DNA of 64,000 bases from Rossellomorea aquimaris. GTDB lineage: Bacteria > Bacillota > Bacilli > Bacillales > Bacillaceae_B. The position numbers and the translations under genes are program-made. Under the pieces are notes generated by a model that was not told where the DNA came from, ran no database searches, and saw nothing but the letters and a program-made list of their open reading frames with translations. Of the stretch, positions 44,833 through 53,647 are shown in pieces (position 1 is the first letter of the stretch; every line of letters begins with the position of its first letter). The DNA lies in assembly GCF_035590735.1 (NCBI RefSeq), contig NZ_CP141595.1, positions 3,682,001-3,746,000 on the forward strand. Reading direction: 5' to 3'.

Positions 44833-45831
44833 TTGTACAAACGATTGGTCTTAGCCTTTGTGGCTATTTGCATCTTTATAGGCCCTTGTCAAACCTTTGC
44901 TGCAGAAAAGCTGACAGACGAACAGATTCACACGAAAAGGATGGAGTTATTTCAGAAAAGCGCTGCTCTGACTCATATTCCCTGGTACTATCTTGCTGCA
45001 GTTGATCAGTACGAACGCAGTCTACGGTTTGCCCGCAAAGATAGGGAAAAGCCCTCTTCACTTATATCGATCTATATGGAGCCGGAAAAGTGGGTCGGCC
45101 CTCTGAATCCTAACCGGGAAGATGACAATCCTGGAACGATCGCCCTATTCAACGGGATAGGCCGGGATGGAGACTTCGATGGAAAAGCCAGCCTGAAAAG
45201 TGATGAAGATATACTGGCTGCTTTGACAGATTTTATATTACGGTACGGAATTGACCGGGATAATTTCAAGCTTGCTCTGTGGGACTATTACAAACGTGAT
45301 AAGACGGTTAGTATCATCATGGGAAATGCAAAAATCTATAAACAGTACGGGACCATCCATTTAAACCAGAAAGCCTTCCCTCTTCCCCTCAGATTCAACT
45401 ACAGTTACCGAAACACTTGGGGTGATGCCCGTGGTTGGGGAGGAAGACGTATTCACGAAGGGACGGACCTTTTTGCTGATTATGGTGTACCTGTAAGAGC
45501 GACATCGTATGGAATCATTGAGATGAAAGGATGGAACCGATATGGAGGCTGGCGTATCGGCATACGTGACATTAATAATACGTATCACTATTTTGCCCAC
45601 CTTAGTGGTTTCTCTAAAGATCTTCATATAGGTCAAGTTGTGGAACCTGGAATGGTTATTGGCGGTGTCGGGAGCTCTGGATACGGACCCCCTGGGACAT
45701 CAGGGAAATTCCCTCCTCATCTGCACTACGGAATGTATAAGGATAATGGTTTGACGGAATGGTCATTTGATCCTTACCCTCACTTACGAATGTGGGAACG
45801 TCAAGACAGAATCAAAAGCAAAAAACGTTAA
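44833..45831 (+). CDS. lytH: LytH-like sporulation L-Ala-D-Glu peptidase (YunA)
   Basis: 332 residues: signal peptide (1-23, ...PCQTFAAE), a helical N-terminal domain, and a C-terminal LAS/M23 metallopeptidase with zinc motifs HEGTDLFA (HxxxD) and PPHLHYG (HxH). In B. subtilis LytH trims cortex peptides to single L-Ala late in sporulation. TTG start with GGAGGGA 5 bases upstream. Divergent from lipA. Confidence 0.88.
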   Translation: MYKRLVLAFVAICIFIGPCQTFAAEKLTDEQIHTKRMELFQKSAALTHIPWYYLAAVDQYERSLRFARKDREKPSSLISIYMEPEKWVGPLNPNREDDNPGTIALFNGIGRDGDFDGKASLKSDEDILAALTDFILRYGIDRDNFKLALWDYYKRDKTVSIIMGNAKIYKQYGTIHLNQKAFPLPLRFNYSYRNTWGDARGWGGRRIHEGTDLFADYGVPVRATSYGIIEMKGWNRYGGWRIGIRDINNTYHYFAHLSGFSKDLHIGQVVEPGMVIGGVGSSGYGPPGTSGKFPPHLHYGMYKDNGLTEWSFDPYPHLRMWERQDRIKSKKR

Positions 45832-45868
45832 AAAAGCAGACAATGGTTAACCCATCGTCTGCTTCATC
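45832..45868 (-). terminator. Terminator between lytH and the metS-like gene
   Basis: On the minus strand AGCAGACGATGG pairs with CCATTGTCTGCT and is followed by T6. It also forms a hairpin for lytH on the other strand. Confidence 0.78.
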
Positions 45869-45878
45869 TTTATACTCT

Positions 45879-45986
45879 TTACACCTGTTTTTTGGATTTG
45901 GAAACAGCGTTCAAGATACTAGCTGCTAATCCACCCCAGATGATGACCATTCCTACAATCATCATTGCAATCGCACTACCAGTCAT
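45879..45986 (-). CDS. MetS-like 35-residue small subunit of an NSS transporter
   Basis: A single hydrophobic helix (AIAMMIVGMVIIWGGLAASIL) with a basic tail NAVSKSKKQV, typical of the methionine/alanine-importer small subunit family. GGAGG overlaps the end of the preceding transporter gene and the ATG is only 1 bp beyond its stop, so the two are co-translated. It probably stabilises or gates the large subunit. Confidence 0.82.
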   Translation of the reverse strand: MTGSAIAMMIVGMVIIWGGLAASILNAVSKSKKQV

Positions 45987-45987
45987 G

Positions 45988-47514
45988 TTAGCCAACCTCC
46001 TTATAGCTTTCAGCTTCTGTTTTCGCATGCCAGCGTTTGAATGAGAAGGCAACACCTGCAAGAATCGCGAATCCTGCAACAAACCATCCGCTGTAAAGGA
46101 TGAAGGCATCTGAGTAACCTCCATAGTTTCCAGTTTCAGTTTCAAATTCTCTTAATAAATTCATTTTGAATAATCCGAACATCATCCAGCCAAGAACGAT
46201 TGGTGTGATGACACCTAAGCATACTTTCCACCAGGCACCAAGCTGAATATCAGAGATTCCATTAGCGTGAGATTGGAATGCACCTAACTTGCGTAGGAAC
46301 CAGGCAATCACTACTACTTCAACTAATCCGGCGAATGCTACACCAAACTGGTTGATAAAGTAATCTGCCGCATCCAGGAAGAGTAATCCGCCCTGAGTGG
46401 CAAATAAGATTGAGATGACCGCAGAAAGACCTCCACCGAATAGAACGGCTTTCGTACGGGAAATTCCGAACTTTTCAGAAACCCCTGCTACATAAGTCTC
46501 CGTAATCGAGATGAGTGATGACAGCCCCGCTAACACCAGGGAAGCAAAGAACAAGAATCCGAATAATCCGTTAAGTGCCGGGAATTCGTTAATGATTTGC
46601 GGGAATACCACAAACGCCAATCCAACTCCCCCGCTTACTACTTCCTGAACCCCTACACCTTGAGATTGAGCCATGAATCCTAAAGCAGCAAATACTCCAA
46701 TACCTGCTAGCAATTCGAACCCTGAGTTACTGAAACCTGTGATGAATGCATTATTTGTAATATCCGATTTCTTCGGAAGGTAACTGGAATACGTAATCAT
46801 AATCGCGAATGCGATGGATAAACTGAAGAAAATTTGTCCGTATGCCGCTACCCAAACACCAGGGTCAGCTATTTTGCTGAAATCAGGTTTGAAGAAAGCA
46901 TCCAGACCATCCAATGCTCCAGGTAATGTTAAAGCGCGAACAACAATTATTAAGAATAAAATAACTAGTGCCGGAATAAAGATCTTATTCGCTACTTCGA
47001 TTCCCTTCTTTACACCTTTGAATAGAATCCCTAATGTAATCACCCATACCAATACAAGCGGAATGAATACTCCAGGAACGATACTGCCTGTCTGACCAGG
47101 ATCCACCGTCAGCTTCAAATAGTCGTTAAATAAGAATGACTCTGTATCCTTCCCCCAGCCTAAATTGAAAGAAAACACACTGTACGACATCGCCCATGCG
47201 ATAATGACGGCATAATAGGTAGAAATGACAAATGCGATTAATACTTGCCACCAGCCAAGCCACTCTGATTTCCTATTAAGACGGAAATAAGATAGTGGTG
47301 CCGACCCGCGGTACTTATGACCTAACGTAAATTCAAGCACTAATAATGGAATACCTGCTGTAAGAAGAGCGAATAAATAAGGAATAAAGAATGCTCCTCC
47401 ACCATTTTCATACGCTACTGCTGGAAAACGCCAAATGTTTCCCAAACCGATTGCTGACCCGACAGCAGCTAGAATAAATCCTGCTCGTGTTCCAAACTGG
47501 GCACGTTTCTCCAT
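45988..47514 (-). CDS. NSS-family sodium:amino-acid symporter (MetP-like)
   Basis: 508 residues with twelve helices of the LeuT fold: RAGFILAAVGSAIGLGNIWRFP (unwound TM1 at the substrate/Na+ site), IFFSLSIAFAIMITYSSYLP (TM6) and a C-terminal RWHAKTEAES tail. Na+-driven uptake of a neutral amino acid is expected. Pairing with a MetS-like peptide suggests methionine or alanine. Two-gene operon. Confidence 0.88.
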   Translation of the reverse strand: MEKRAQFGTRAGFILAAVGSAIGLGNIWRFPAVAYENGGGAFFIPYLFALLTAGIPLLVLEFTLGHKYRGSAPLSYFRLNRKSEWLGWWQVLIAFVISTYYAVIIAWAMSYSVFSFNLGWGKDTESFLFNDYLKLTVDPGQTGSIVPGVFIPLVLVWVITLGILFKGVKKGIEVANKIFIPALVILFLIIVVRALTLPGALDGLDAFFKPDFSKIADPGVWVAAYGQIFFSLSIAFAIMITYSSYLPKKSDITNNAFITGFSNSGFELLAGIGVFAALGFMAQSQGVGVQEVVSGGVGLAFVVFPQIINEFPALNGLFGFLFFASLVLAGLSSLISITETYVAGVSEKFGISRTKAVLFGGGLSAVISILFATQGGLLFLDAADYFINQFGVAFAGLVEVVVIAWFLRKLGAFQSHANGISDIQLGAWWKVCLGVITPIVLGWMMFGLFKMNLLREFETETGNYGGYSDAFILYSGWFVAGFAILAGVAFSFKRWHAKTEAESYKEVG

Positions 47515-47793
47515 GTTGGTTCCCCCTAGTTCTTTCCAACTACCATTTTAAGGTATTTGAAATTTTTATATTTTCAGATTATTTATAATCTAAAGTCAGT
47601 ATAGCTAGTTCCACGGCAATTGTCAAAGCTATTTTGGAGCTTATAGAGAGATTTTTTCAAAATGGGACAGGTACTATTTCACTATAAGAATTTTGTCGAA
47701 ACATGAAGGATAGATGATCAGAAAGGTTGAGTCGGGTTTTGGGATACCACTACGGGTTTTAATAAATGCTCTAACATCAAGTACATATGCATA
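47515..47793. other. Intergenic region upstream of the NSS transporter
   Basis: AT-rich; I see no ORF, riboswitch or clear repeat. It probably contains the promoter of the NSS operon on the minus strand. Confidence 0.4.
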
Positions 47794-47832
47794 ATAAAAA
47801 ACCAGAAGCCAATGAGCTCCTGGTTTTTATTT
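47794..47832 (-). terminator. Terminator of the NhaC-family transporter gene
   Basis: On the minus strand AAACCAGGAGC...GCTTCTGGTTT followed by T6. Confidence 0.78.
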
Positions 47833-47834
47833 AA

Positions 47835-49400
47835 TTATTGTTCTGAAACAGCCGGTTTTGCTTTTTCACCAAACAGAAAAGCGAATGCGACGATTAAAAT
47901 GATCACAACACCGAGACCGAATAGTGTGCTTCCAGTGAATCCTAATACAAGGTATCCAATTGAAGCAGCAACCGCTCCGATTAATGCATATGGAAGCTGT
48001 GTAAGAACGTGATCGATATGATTGCTTCCTGCTCCTGTAGAGGAAAGGATGGTTGTATCCGAAATTGGAGAACAGTGATCTCCCAATACGGATCCAGCCA
48101 AAACAGCTGCCATAGCAGGAAGTAAGATACTTACATCTGTCGCTGCAGCAATTTCCCCGGCGATCGGAAGTAAGATTCCGAAAGATCCCCATGAAGTTCC
48201 CGTCGAGAATGCCATGATTCCGGCAACTAAGAACAAGATTACCGGAAGTGCCTGCATAGGTAAGCTTGATTGTTCAACCAGACCCGCAAGATAAGTACCC
48301 GTTTGCAATTGATCGATCAATGTGACGATCGTCCAGGCGAAGATAAGGATGTAAACGGCCGGCAGCATCGATTTGATCCCTTCCACTACTGCTACTCCAA
48401 CGGCTTTCCCTTCGATTCCTTTCAAGCTGACTTGACGGATGAAGAAGATCAGCGCAACAAGGAGACCGAATAATCCACCATATAATAATGATTTCGTTAC
48501 ATCTGTATTTTCAAAAATCGGCAGGATGTCAAAAGATCCAACGGCTTGATATCCTGTCCAGAGCATCATTCCAATCGTACCTATAACAAGGGCTACGATC
48601 GGCCAGACAAGATCACCAACTGATCCTTTCGAGCTAACAGGCAGATCATTTTTCAATTCGCCTGGAATCTCTTTTTCAGGATCATAAAGGGCTCCCGTTT
48701 CAAGGGCTCTTACTTCATGCTCTTTCATCTTTCCAAAGTCCAAGCCTTTAGCAGCAACCATGATTACAAGCAGAACAGCTGCCCAGACATAAAGGTTCAT
48801 TGGAATCATTTGAACGAAGGCTGAAAATGCTGTGTACTCTGTGATACTGTGTGTAGCCAGAATCGAACCGATGATACCGATGATGTACGCTCCCCAACTT
48901 GAGATTGGTGAAACGACACAAATGGGTGCCGATGTCGAGTCAATGATATAGGCAAGTTTTGCACGTGAAATTTTATGACGATCCGTAATGGGTCTCGAAA
49001 CCTGTCCAACAGCAAGGGCGTTAAAATAGTCATCAATAAAAATTATGATACCTAAAACGGCTGCAAGAAGCTGCGCCCCTTTTCTCGTTTTCACACGTTT
49101 CATCGCCCATTCACCGAATGCGCGACTACCGCCGGAAATATTCACAAATGCTGTGATGACTCCAAGAATGAGTAAGAAGAAAATAATATAGACATTCCAG
49201 GTGTTGAGCGCTCCATCTGCGACAAAGATGCCTTTAAAGGCGTCCCACATAAAGCTGAATGTTTTCGTAATTGAGAAATCTGCTAACAGAAAGGCAGACG
49301 CAACGATTCCTACTCCCAGTGAAAGTAGAACCCGCCTTGTAAGTATAACCATAAGAATGGCTAAAAGGGGTGGTAATAGTGAGTAAATCGTGTTTTCCAT
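47835..49400 (-). CDS. NhaC-family transporter under a lysine riboswitch, probable lysine carrier (LysW-like)
   Basis: 521 residues, about twelve helices, NhaC/Na_H_antiporter family: FIDDYFNALAVGQVSRPITD, SAPICVVSPISSWGAYIIG, STGTSWGSFGILLPIAGEIA and GDHCSPISDTTILSSTGAG. On its own it would be called a Na+/H+ antiporter. A lysine riboswitch in its leader (49453-49720) points instead to lysine transport, as proposed for LysW proteins. GGAGGAGGA precedes the ATG. Single-gene unit. Confidence 0.88.
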   Translation of the reverse strand: MENTIYSLLPPLLAILMVILTRRVLLSLGVGIVASAFLLADFSITKTFSFMWDAFKGIFVADGALNTWNVYIIFFLLILGVITAFVNISGGSRAFGEWAMKRVKTRKGAQLLAAVLGIIIFIDDYFNALAVGQVSRPITDRHKISRAKLAYIIDSTSAPICVVSPISSWGAYIIGIIGSILATHSITEYTAFSAFVQMIPMNLYVWAAVLLVIMVAAKGLDFGKMKEHEVRALETGALYDPEKEIPGELKNDLPVSSKGSVGDLVWPIVALVIGTIGMMLWTGYQAVGSFDILPIFENTDVTKSLLYGGLFGLLVALIFFIRQVSLKGIEGKAVGVAVVEGIKSMLPAVYILIFAWTIVTLIDQLQTGTYLAGLVEQSSLPMQALPVILFLVAGIMAFSTGTSWGSFGILLPIAGEIAAATDVSILLPAMAAVLAGSVLGDHCSPISDTTILSSTGAGSNHIDHVLTQLPYALIGAVAASIGYLVLGFTGSTLFGLGVVIILIVAFAFLFGEKAKPAVSEQ

Positions 49401-49452
49401 AATGTCCTCCTCCTATTTGATAGGGGGGAACCATCGTAGCATGATAGAGGAT

Positions 49453-49720
49453 AATAAAAAAAGGCAACGATAGAGAAGCTATCATTACCTTAGTAAGTAA
49501 TTTAAGTGCTCCATCACGATCTGTAGCTCCCCATTATAGGGATTCCCCTATAATGACAGTGTTATCCTTCTTCAAGATAACCCCAGCAAATACACATTCG
49601 ACATGCATATTTACTTCGGCAAAAGTTCCCTTTCATCTGTTCTCACAGTTGTCATTCTCAAACAGCTTACTCTTGAACTCTGCGCCTCTACCCCATCGGA
49701 CTGATGATGTGGTGTGTTAT
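49453..49720 (-). ncRNA. Lysine riboswitch (L box) with terminator
   Basis: Read on the minus strand the leader contains the L-box blocks in order: GGGGTAGAGGCGCAG, GTTCAAGAGTAAGCTG, GATGAAAGGGAACTTTTGCC, GCCGAAG and TGCTGGGG (about 49720 down to 49575). A CATTATAGGG/CCCTATAATG hairpin follows. The terminator GGTAATGATAGC/TATCGTTGCC plus T8 lies at 49457-49490. Lysine binding should favour the terminator and switch off the transporter. Confidence 0.88.
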
Positions 49721-49777
49721 AAAATTTTCTTTATTAATATAACAAACTATCATTCTTTTGACAACTTTTTTTCCTGA

Positions 49778-50542
49778 CTAATTTGTGGGAATTTCAATGG
49801 AAGGACTGGATTCCCCTCCTCCATTGTTATAAAACTGTGGTACATCCAGATGAACGGTACCCATGGCAACCAGGATATCCTGCTTGATGGTCTCGGTTTT
49901 CGTTGCAAATGGAATGATGATCTGGACATTGACTTCAAGCTCGACAAACACTTTTACAACGGCATTATTAATCCCGAATTGCTCTACCGTAGTTTTAATA
50001 TCAGAACGGACATCTCCGATCGAATGAAAGCGAATCGGCACTTTTGGACCAAGGTTACCGAGTAACACGTTGTTGGTCGCTTGACCAAGAGGCACCGAGT
50101 AAGTGATTCCCTTCGCTGCTTTAGACTTTCCTTCATCAATTTCCACTTCGGTAATAAATTCAAGGTTTTCTAAATTTCCTTCCTCTGCTTCTTGCAGGTT
50201 TTGCTGAACTAAGTTGGTGATTTCTGCCTGAACCCGGTTGATGGTCTGAGTATTATATTTAAATGAAACAATGTCTCCTTCTGTATTCTTCACTTCTTCC
50301 GTTATATCCGAAATATCAAGAACATCGGCAATTTTTTTGTTAATCGCTTTATTGATAACCAACGTACCGATCCTGCTGGTTTGAGTTTCAGCATATGCAA
50401 GCAGTGTCGGTTTCAAACCTTTGTTAATGATCCACAATCCGAATCCAGTCGAAATCATAAAGAATAGAATCGTGATGATCATTACATATCGAAAAGGCAG
50501 CGGCCCTCCTCTTCGGGGTTTGAGTGTTTTAAACTTTGACAA
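49778..50542 (-). CDS. yunB: YunB sporulation protein
   Basis: 254 residues: short basic N-terminus, one membrane helix (about 18-38, YVMIITILFFMISTGFGLWII), then an extracytoplasmic domain with AYAETQTSRIGTLVINKAI, PLGQATNNVLLGNLGPKVP and EVNVQIIIPFATKTE. The B. subtilis orthologue is a sigma-E-dependent sporulation protein. TTG start; its ribosome binding site lies in the 3' arm of the upstream gene's terminator. Confidence 0.87.
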   Translation of the reverse strand: MSKFKTLKPRRGGPLPFRYVMIITILFFMISTGFGLWIINKGLKPTLLAYAETQTSRIGTLVINKAINKKIADVLDISDITEEVKNTEGDIVSFKYNTQTINRVQAEITNLVQQNLQEAEEGNLENLEFITEVEIDEGKSKAAKGITYSVPLGQATNNVLLGNLGPKVPIRFHSIGDVRSDIKTTVEQFGINNAVVKVFVELEVNVQIIIPFATKTETIKQDILVAMGTVHLDVPQFYNNGGGESSPSIEIPTN

Positions 50543-50590
50543 AAAAATCCCCCCTTACAAGCTATTTGTATGCAGAGTAAGAGGGGTTTA
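50533..50590 (-). terminator. Terminator of the HD-GYP gene overlapping the yunB start
   Basis: On the minus strand ACCCCTCTTAC pairs with GTAAGGGGGG and is followed by T7. The G-run is also the yunB ribosome binding site, and the TTG start lies in the T-tract. Confidence 0.7.
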
Positions 50591-50601
50591 ACGCAAAAAA
50601 T

Positions 50602-51714
50602 TTATTTAATTTTAAGAGATTGGGGTTCATAATCCGGATCAAATCCGGTAATCACCTTATCTAATTCCGTACTCAAATCCATGGCATAAGGAGTTTGTAT
50701 TTCCTGTCCATCTTCTTCGATGATCCGAATCACCGGTCGATCCGTTACACCTTTATTTTGATCGGTCACAATTCCTTTTCGGCCATCATTCAGCTCGACA
50801 ACCATTCCGTTCGGATAAATGGCCACAGAAGACCTGAAGGCTTCAATTACATTTGAATCAAACAGAGTACCGCTTCCTGCATATAGTACCTCCAGTGCTT
50901 GATGTGGAAGCATGGCTTTCCGGTATACACGATTTGACGTCATGGCGTCGAATACATCGGCCACCGCTATGATTTTTGCAAAGGGGTGGATATCCTCACC
51001 TTTGATTCCTCGTGGATAACCAGATCCATCTAGCCTCTCATGGTGCTGATACGCGCAGTGAGCAATGATCAGGGACACGGAATGAAGCTGTCGTAAAATC
51101 TCAAAACCGTGTTCTGAATGCTTTTTGATTTCACAAAATTCGTCTTCTGTCAGCTTTCCTGGCTTCAGAAGAATTTCCTCCGGCACAAGCATCTTACCGA
51201 TATCATGCAAAATTGCTCCAACGCCTAACTGCTCGAGCTGTTTAGTAGACAGTTTAAGCTCCAGACCTATGGATAACGTATACAAAGTCACATTAAATGA
51301 ATGATGAAAAATATAGGAGTCATATGTGAAAACATCCGTCAAAATGGTTAGGAGATCATGATTCGCCTTTACTTCAGACAAGACTACATCAATCACCTGC
51401 TTCAATTGCTTGGCACTATCTTCAATCATGAGCACACCAGGTGGCGCTTTCGATGCGCTTAGTTGATTAAAGGCCATCTCAATATTGTTTACAGCTTGCT
51501 GTCTCACCTTACTCGAGACAGTTCCCTTTACATGGATTCCCTTTGAAAGGGAGTCTTCAATATAGACATACTGAATACTAAGCTCCTGCAATCTGAAAAT
51601 CATGCGTTCTGTAATTGGAACGTTATCATGAATTAGAGCTTGACCTCTCATATTATATACGGTTGTAGCTAGAACCATGCCCGGTTTCAAAGCCCTAGTT
51701 GATATAAGCCTCAT
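50602..51714 (-). CDS. HD-GYP domain protein, probable cyclic-di-nucleotide phosphodiesterase
   Basis: 370 residues: an N-terminal region (1-115) without a recognised sensor domain, then an HD-GYP domain with H170-D171 (AILHDIGKM), HHERLDGSGYPRG (G232-Y-P) and ADVFDAMTSNRVYRKAM, then a C-terminal extension of about 80 residues with beta character. The family hydrolyses c-di-GMP or related molecules. No signal peptide or membrane helix, so cytosolic. It sits between yunC and yunB. Confidence 0.87.
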   Translation of the reverse strand: MRLISTRALKPGMVLATTVYNMRGQALIHDNVPITERMIFRLQELSIQYVYIEDSLSKGIHVKGTVSSKVRQQAVNNIEMAFNQLSASKAPPGVLMIEDSAKQLKQVIDVVLSEVKANHDLLTILTDVFTYDSYIFHHSFNVTLYTLSIGLELKLSTKQLEQLGVGAILHDIGKMLVPEEILLKPGKLTEDEFCEIKKHSEHGFEILRQLHSVSLIIAHCAYQHHERLDGSGYPRGIKGEDIHPFAKIIAVADVFDAMTSNRVYRKAMLPHQALEVLYAGSGTLFDSNVIEAFRSSVAIYPNGMVVELNDGRKGIVTDQNKGVTDRPVIRIIEEDGQEIQTPYAMDLSTELDKVITGFDPDYEPQSLKIK

Positions 51715-51865
51715 AGAATTCTCCTATGTAATTCTTTCATTTTTCGACAAAATTTCCTAGTATCTCCATTATAAAGGATAAAAACGTTCTTGCAAGGTGT
51801 ATTTCCTTATATATTGTTAATTATTCATGAAAGAATATAAAGCGGATGTTGATATTCACCCAACA

Positions 51866-51900
51866 AAAAAACCAGCGCTCATAAAAAAGCAGCTGGTCCT
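51866..51900 (-). terminator. Terminator of yunC
   Basis: On the minus strand ACCAGCTGC pairs with GCGCTGGT and is followed by T6. Confidence 0.72.
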
Positions 51901-51908
51901 TTTACCAC

Positions 51909-52211
51909 TTATATCATTTTCAACAATGCATCCCGGCCGATCATGCCCGGTGTGATGCCGCGATTTTCTGCCCCATAGGTGATGGATTCCAGAGGGGCGT
52001 CCAGGAGCTGATCGATTGTTTTTACACCGACGGCTCTTCCCGCAATGATCCCTCTGTCTTTCAACTTCTCATTTAGTAACGCTACGTCCAGTGCTCCACA
52101 CATTATATATCCTATATCACTCGTCACAACGAGGAGATTGGTTTTGGGCAGTTCAACAGAAATCGCTAAAAAGGTATGTCCCTGAATGGTAATCGGAGAT
52201 ACATTCATCAT
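51909..52211 (-). CDS. yunC: YunC (DUF1805) protein
   Basis: 100-residue soluble protein with TNLLVVTSDIGYIMCGALDVALLN and DRGIIAGRAVGVKTIDQLLDAPL, typical of DUF1805. Function unknown. Upstream AAAGGAGCGATGACAC carries the binding site. 56 bp downstream of yunD. Confidence 0.85.
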   Translation of the reverse strand: MMNVSPITIQGHTFLAISVELPKTNLLVVTSDIGYIMCGALDVALLNEKLKDRGIIAGRAVGVKTIDQLLDAPLESITYGAENRGITPGMIGRDALLKMI

Positions 52212-52267
52212 GTGTCATCGCTCCTTTCCCTCATATGTATGACGTGAGGATGGAAACGGTGATACAT

Positions 52268-53620
52268 TTACTGCTTTAATTTCCACTGGAGAATATCCCG
52301 TAAAAACTCAGGCATAAAGTATTTTTTCTCGAGCCTTTGAAGGTCTGGAAAGAAGTGGCCAAACGTGAACATATCAGGTAAGGCTAGCTTGTATATCTTC
52401 CGTGAATCAATCGGGTTGTGATCGATTAAGATTTCATGGCCTTTGAATTGAATATTCGTATATACAAACCGGCCCATCACCTTGCCTCTGAACCCTAATC
52501 CTTTTACTTGAACATGCGGCCATTCCTCATTAAATGTTTGTTTAATGATTTCCTTCAGCTCTGCGCCCTTCATTTCGATGAGACATGGATTGATGGGATG
52601 AGGCAAAATCCGGTGCAGATCCTGTTTCGTCACTGCCCCCTCATCCAATCCATCAATAAGTAAGCCTGAATTGAGGAAGGCACAATCAGCCTCACACCAT
52701 TCAGCGAGAGCATCACATAACACATTCGGAAGTGGGGAAGGATTAAACCAATCCACCGGCAGGGGTTTGGCAAGCTCGGTTACTGCCTCCCCTAACAAAT
52801 CCTCCCCTTTTTGATACCACTCGAGATTTTCCTGCTCTTCCTTTTCGACAACGGGAAGTTCCTGCTGTTCATATAGCTGTGCTTTTTTGCCGACAATCTT
52901 TTTAGTGGTTGTGTCAACCTCAATCATCATATGCCCAACATAATGGCCATATTTTCCTGCTGCACCCAGCATGGTTCCCTTAATTTCTTTTCCTTGATGC
53001 AAAACATGATGGGTATGAGCTCCAAGGATAACGTCAATTTCAGGAAATCGTGCTGCAATCAGCTCATCATCCCGAATCCCCAGGTGGGAAAGAAGAATCA
53101 CCATATCCACTTGGGGGTGAAGCTCTTGAACCAATTTCTCAAGCTCCTCCAACGGAGATGTAATATTCCAGCCGAGGGCTTTATAAAAAGGTTTGAAATA
53201 CGCTGTCAACCCAATGACACCAATCTTCATGCCACTATTTGTTTGATAAACATGATGGGTTTTGACCCAGCTTGGAAGCTGCGACGACTGATCTAATAGA
53301 TTGCCTACAATCACGTGAAATTCTGCATTTTCATAGAGGCTGTTTAAATCTTCATAGTCCAGTGTAATTCCTTCATTGTTTCCAATCGTTACAGCATCAA
53401 AGCCGACTTCATTTAGAAAATCGATATTTCCTTTTCCTAAAGTCGCTTCACTTAATGGATGAGAGCGGTCTACATGATCTCCGATATCAAATAGATAAAC
53501 AGGTTCCCCTTCATCCAGATGCCAATGTTTTCTCATCTTCAAAAAATCCCGAATCCTTGACCAATGCTCAAAATGACTGTGAAGATCGTTTGTATGATAA
53601 ATATGAATGGTTTCTCTCAC
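52268..53620 (-). CDS. yunD: YunD, 5'-nucleotidase/UDP-sugar hydrolase-family phosphoesterase
   Basis: 450 residues: N-terminal calcineurin-like metallophosphatase (HTNDLHSHF, FDIGDHVDRS, TIGNNEGI, LSHLGIRDD, GAHTHH) and C-terminal 5'-nucleotidase domain (FLNSGLLIDGL...LPHPINPCLIEMKGAEL). No signal peptide, so intracellular, unlike classic UshA. The usual GNH(D/E) motif reads GNNE; I believe other YunD proteins share this. GTG start with AATAGGAGTGAG. Confidence 0.86.
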   Translation of the reverse strand: MRETIHIYHTNDLHSHFEHWSRIRDFLKMRKHWHLDEGEPVYLFDIGDHVDRSHPLSEATLGKGNIDFLNEVGFDAVTIGNNEGITLDYEDLNSLYENAEFHVIVGNLLDQSSQLPSWVKTHHVYQTNSGMKIGVIGLTAYFKPFYKALGWNITSPLEELEKLVQELHPQVDMVILLSHLGIRDDELIAARFPEIDVILGAHTHHVLHQGKEIKGTMLGAAGKYGHYVGHMMIEVDTTTKKIVGKKAQLYEQQELPVVEKEEQENLEWYQKGEDLLGEAVTELAKPLPVDWFNPSPLPNVLCDALAEWCEADCAFLNSGLLIDGLDEGAVTKQDLHRILPHPINPCLIEMKGAELKEIIKQTFNEEWPHVQVKGLGFRGKVMGRFVYTNIQFKGHEILIDHNPIDSRKIYKLALPDMFTFGHFFPDLQRLEKKYFMPEFLRDILQWKLKQ

Positions 53621-53647
53621 TATTTGCTCACTCCTATTGGAGGTATG

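Noticed and set aside
45879..46145. 88-residue version of the MetS-like frame
   Set aside because: Its 5' part lies inside the transporter coding sequence; the 35-residue frame has the proper GGAGG and spacing.
47515..47793. SAM or T-box leader upstream of the NSS transporter
   Set aside because: Looked for because the transporter may carry methionine; no conserved T-box or S-box blocks are present.
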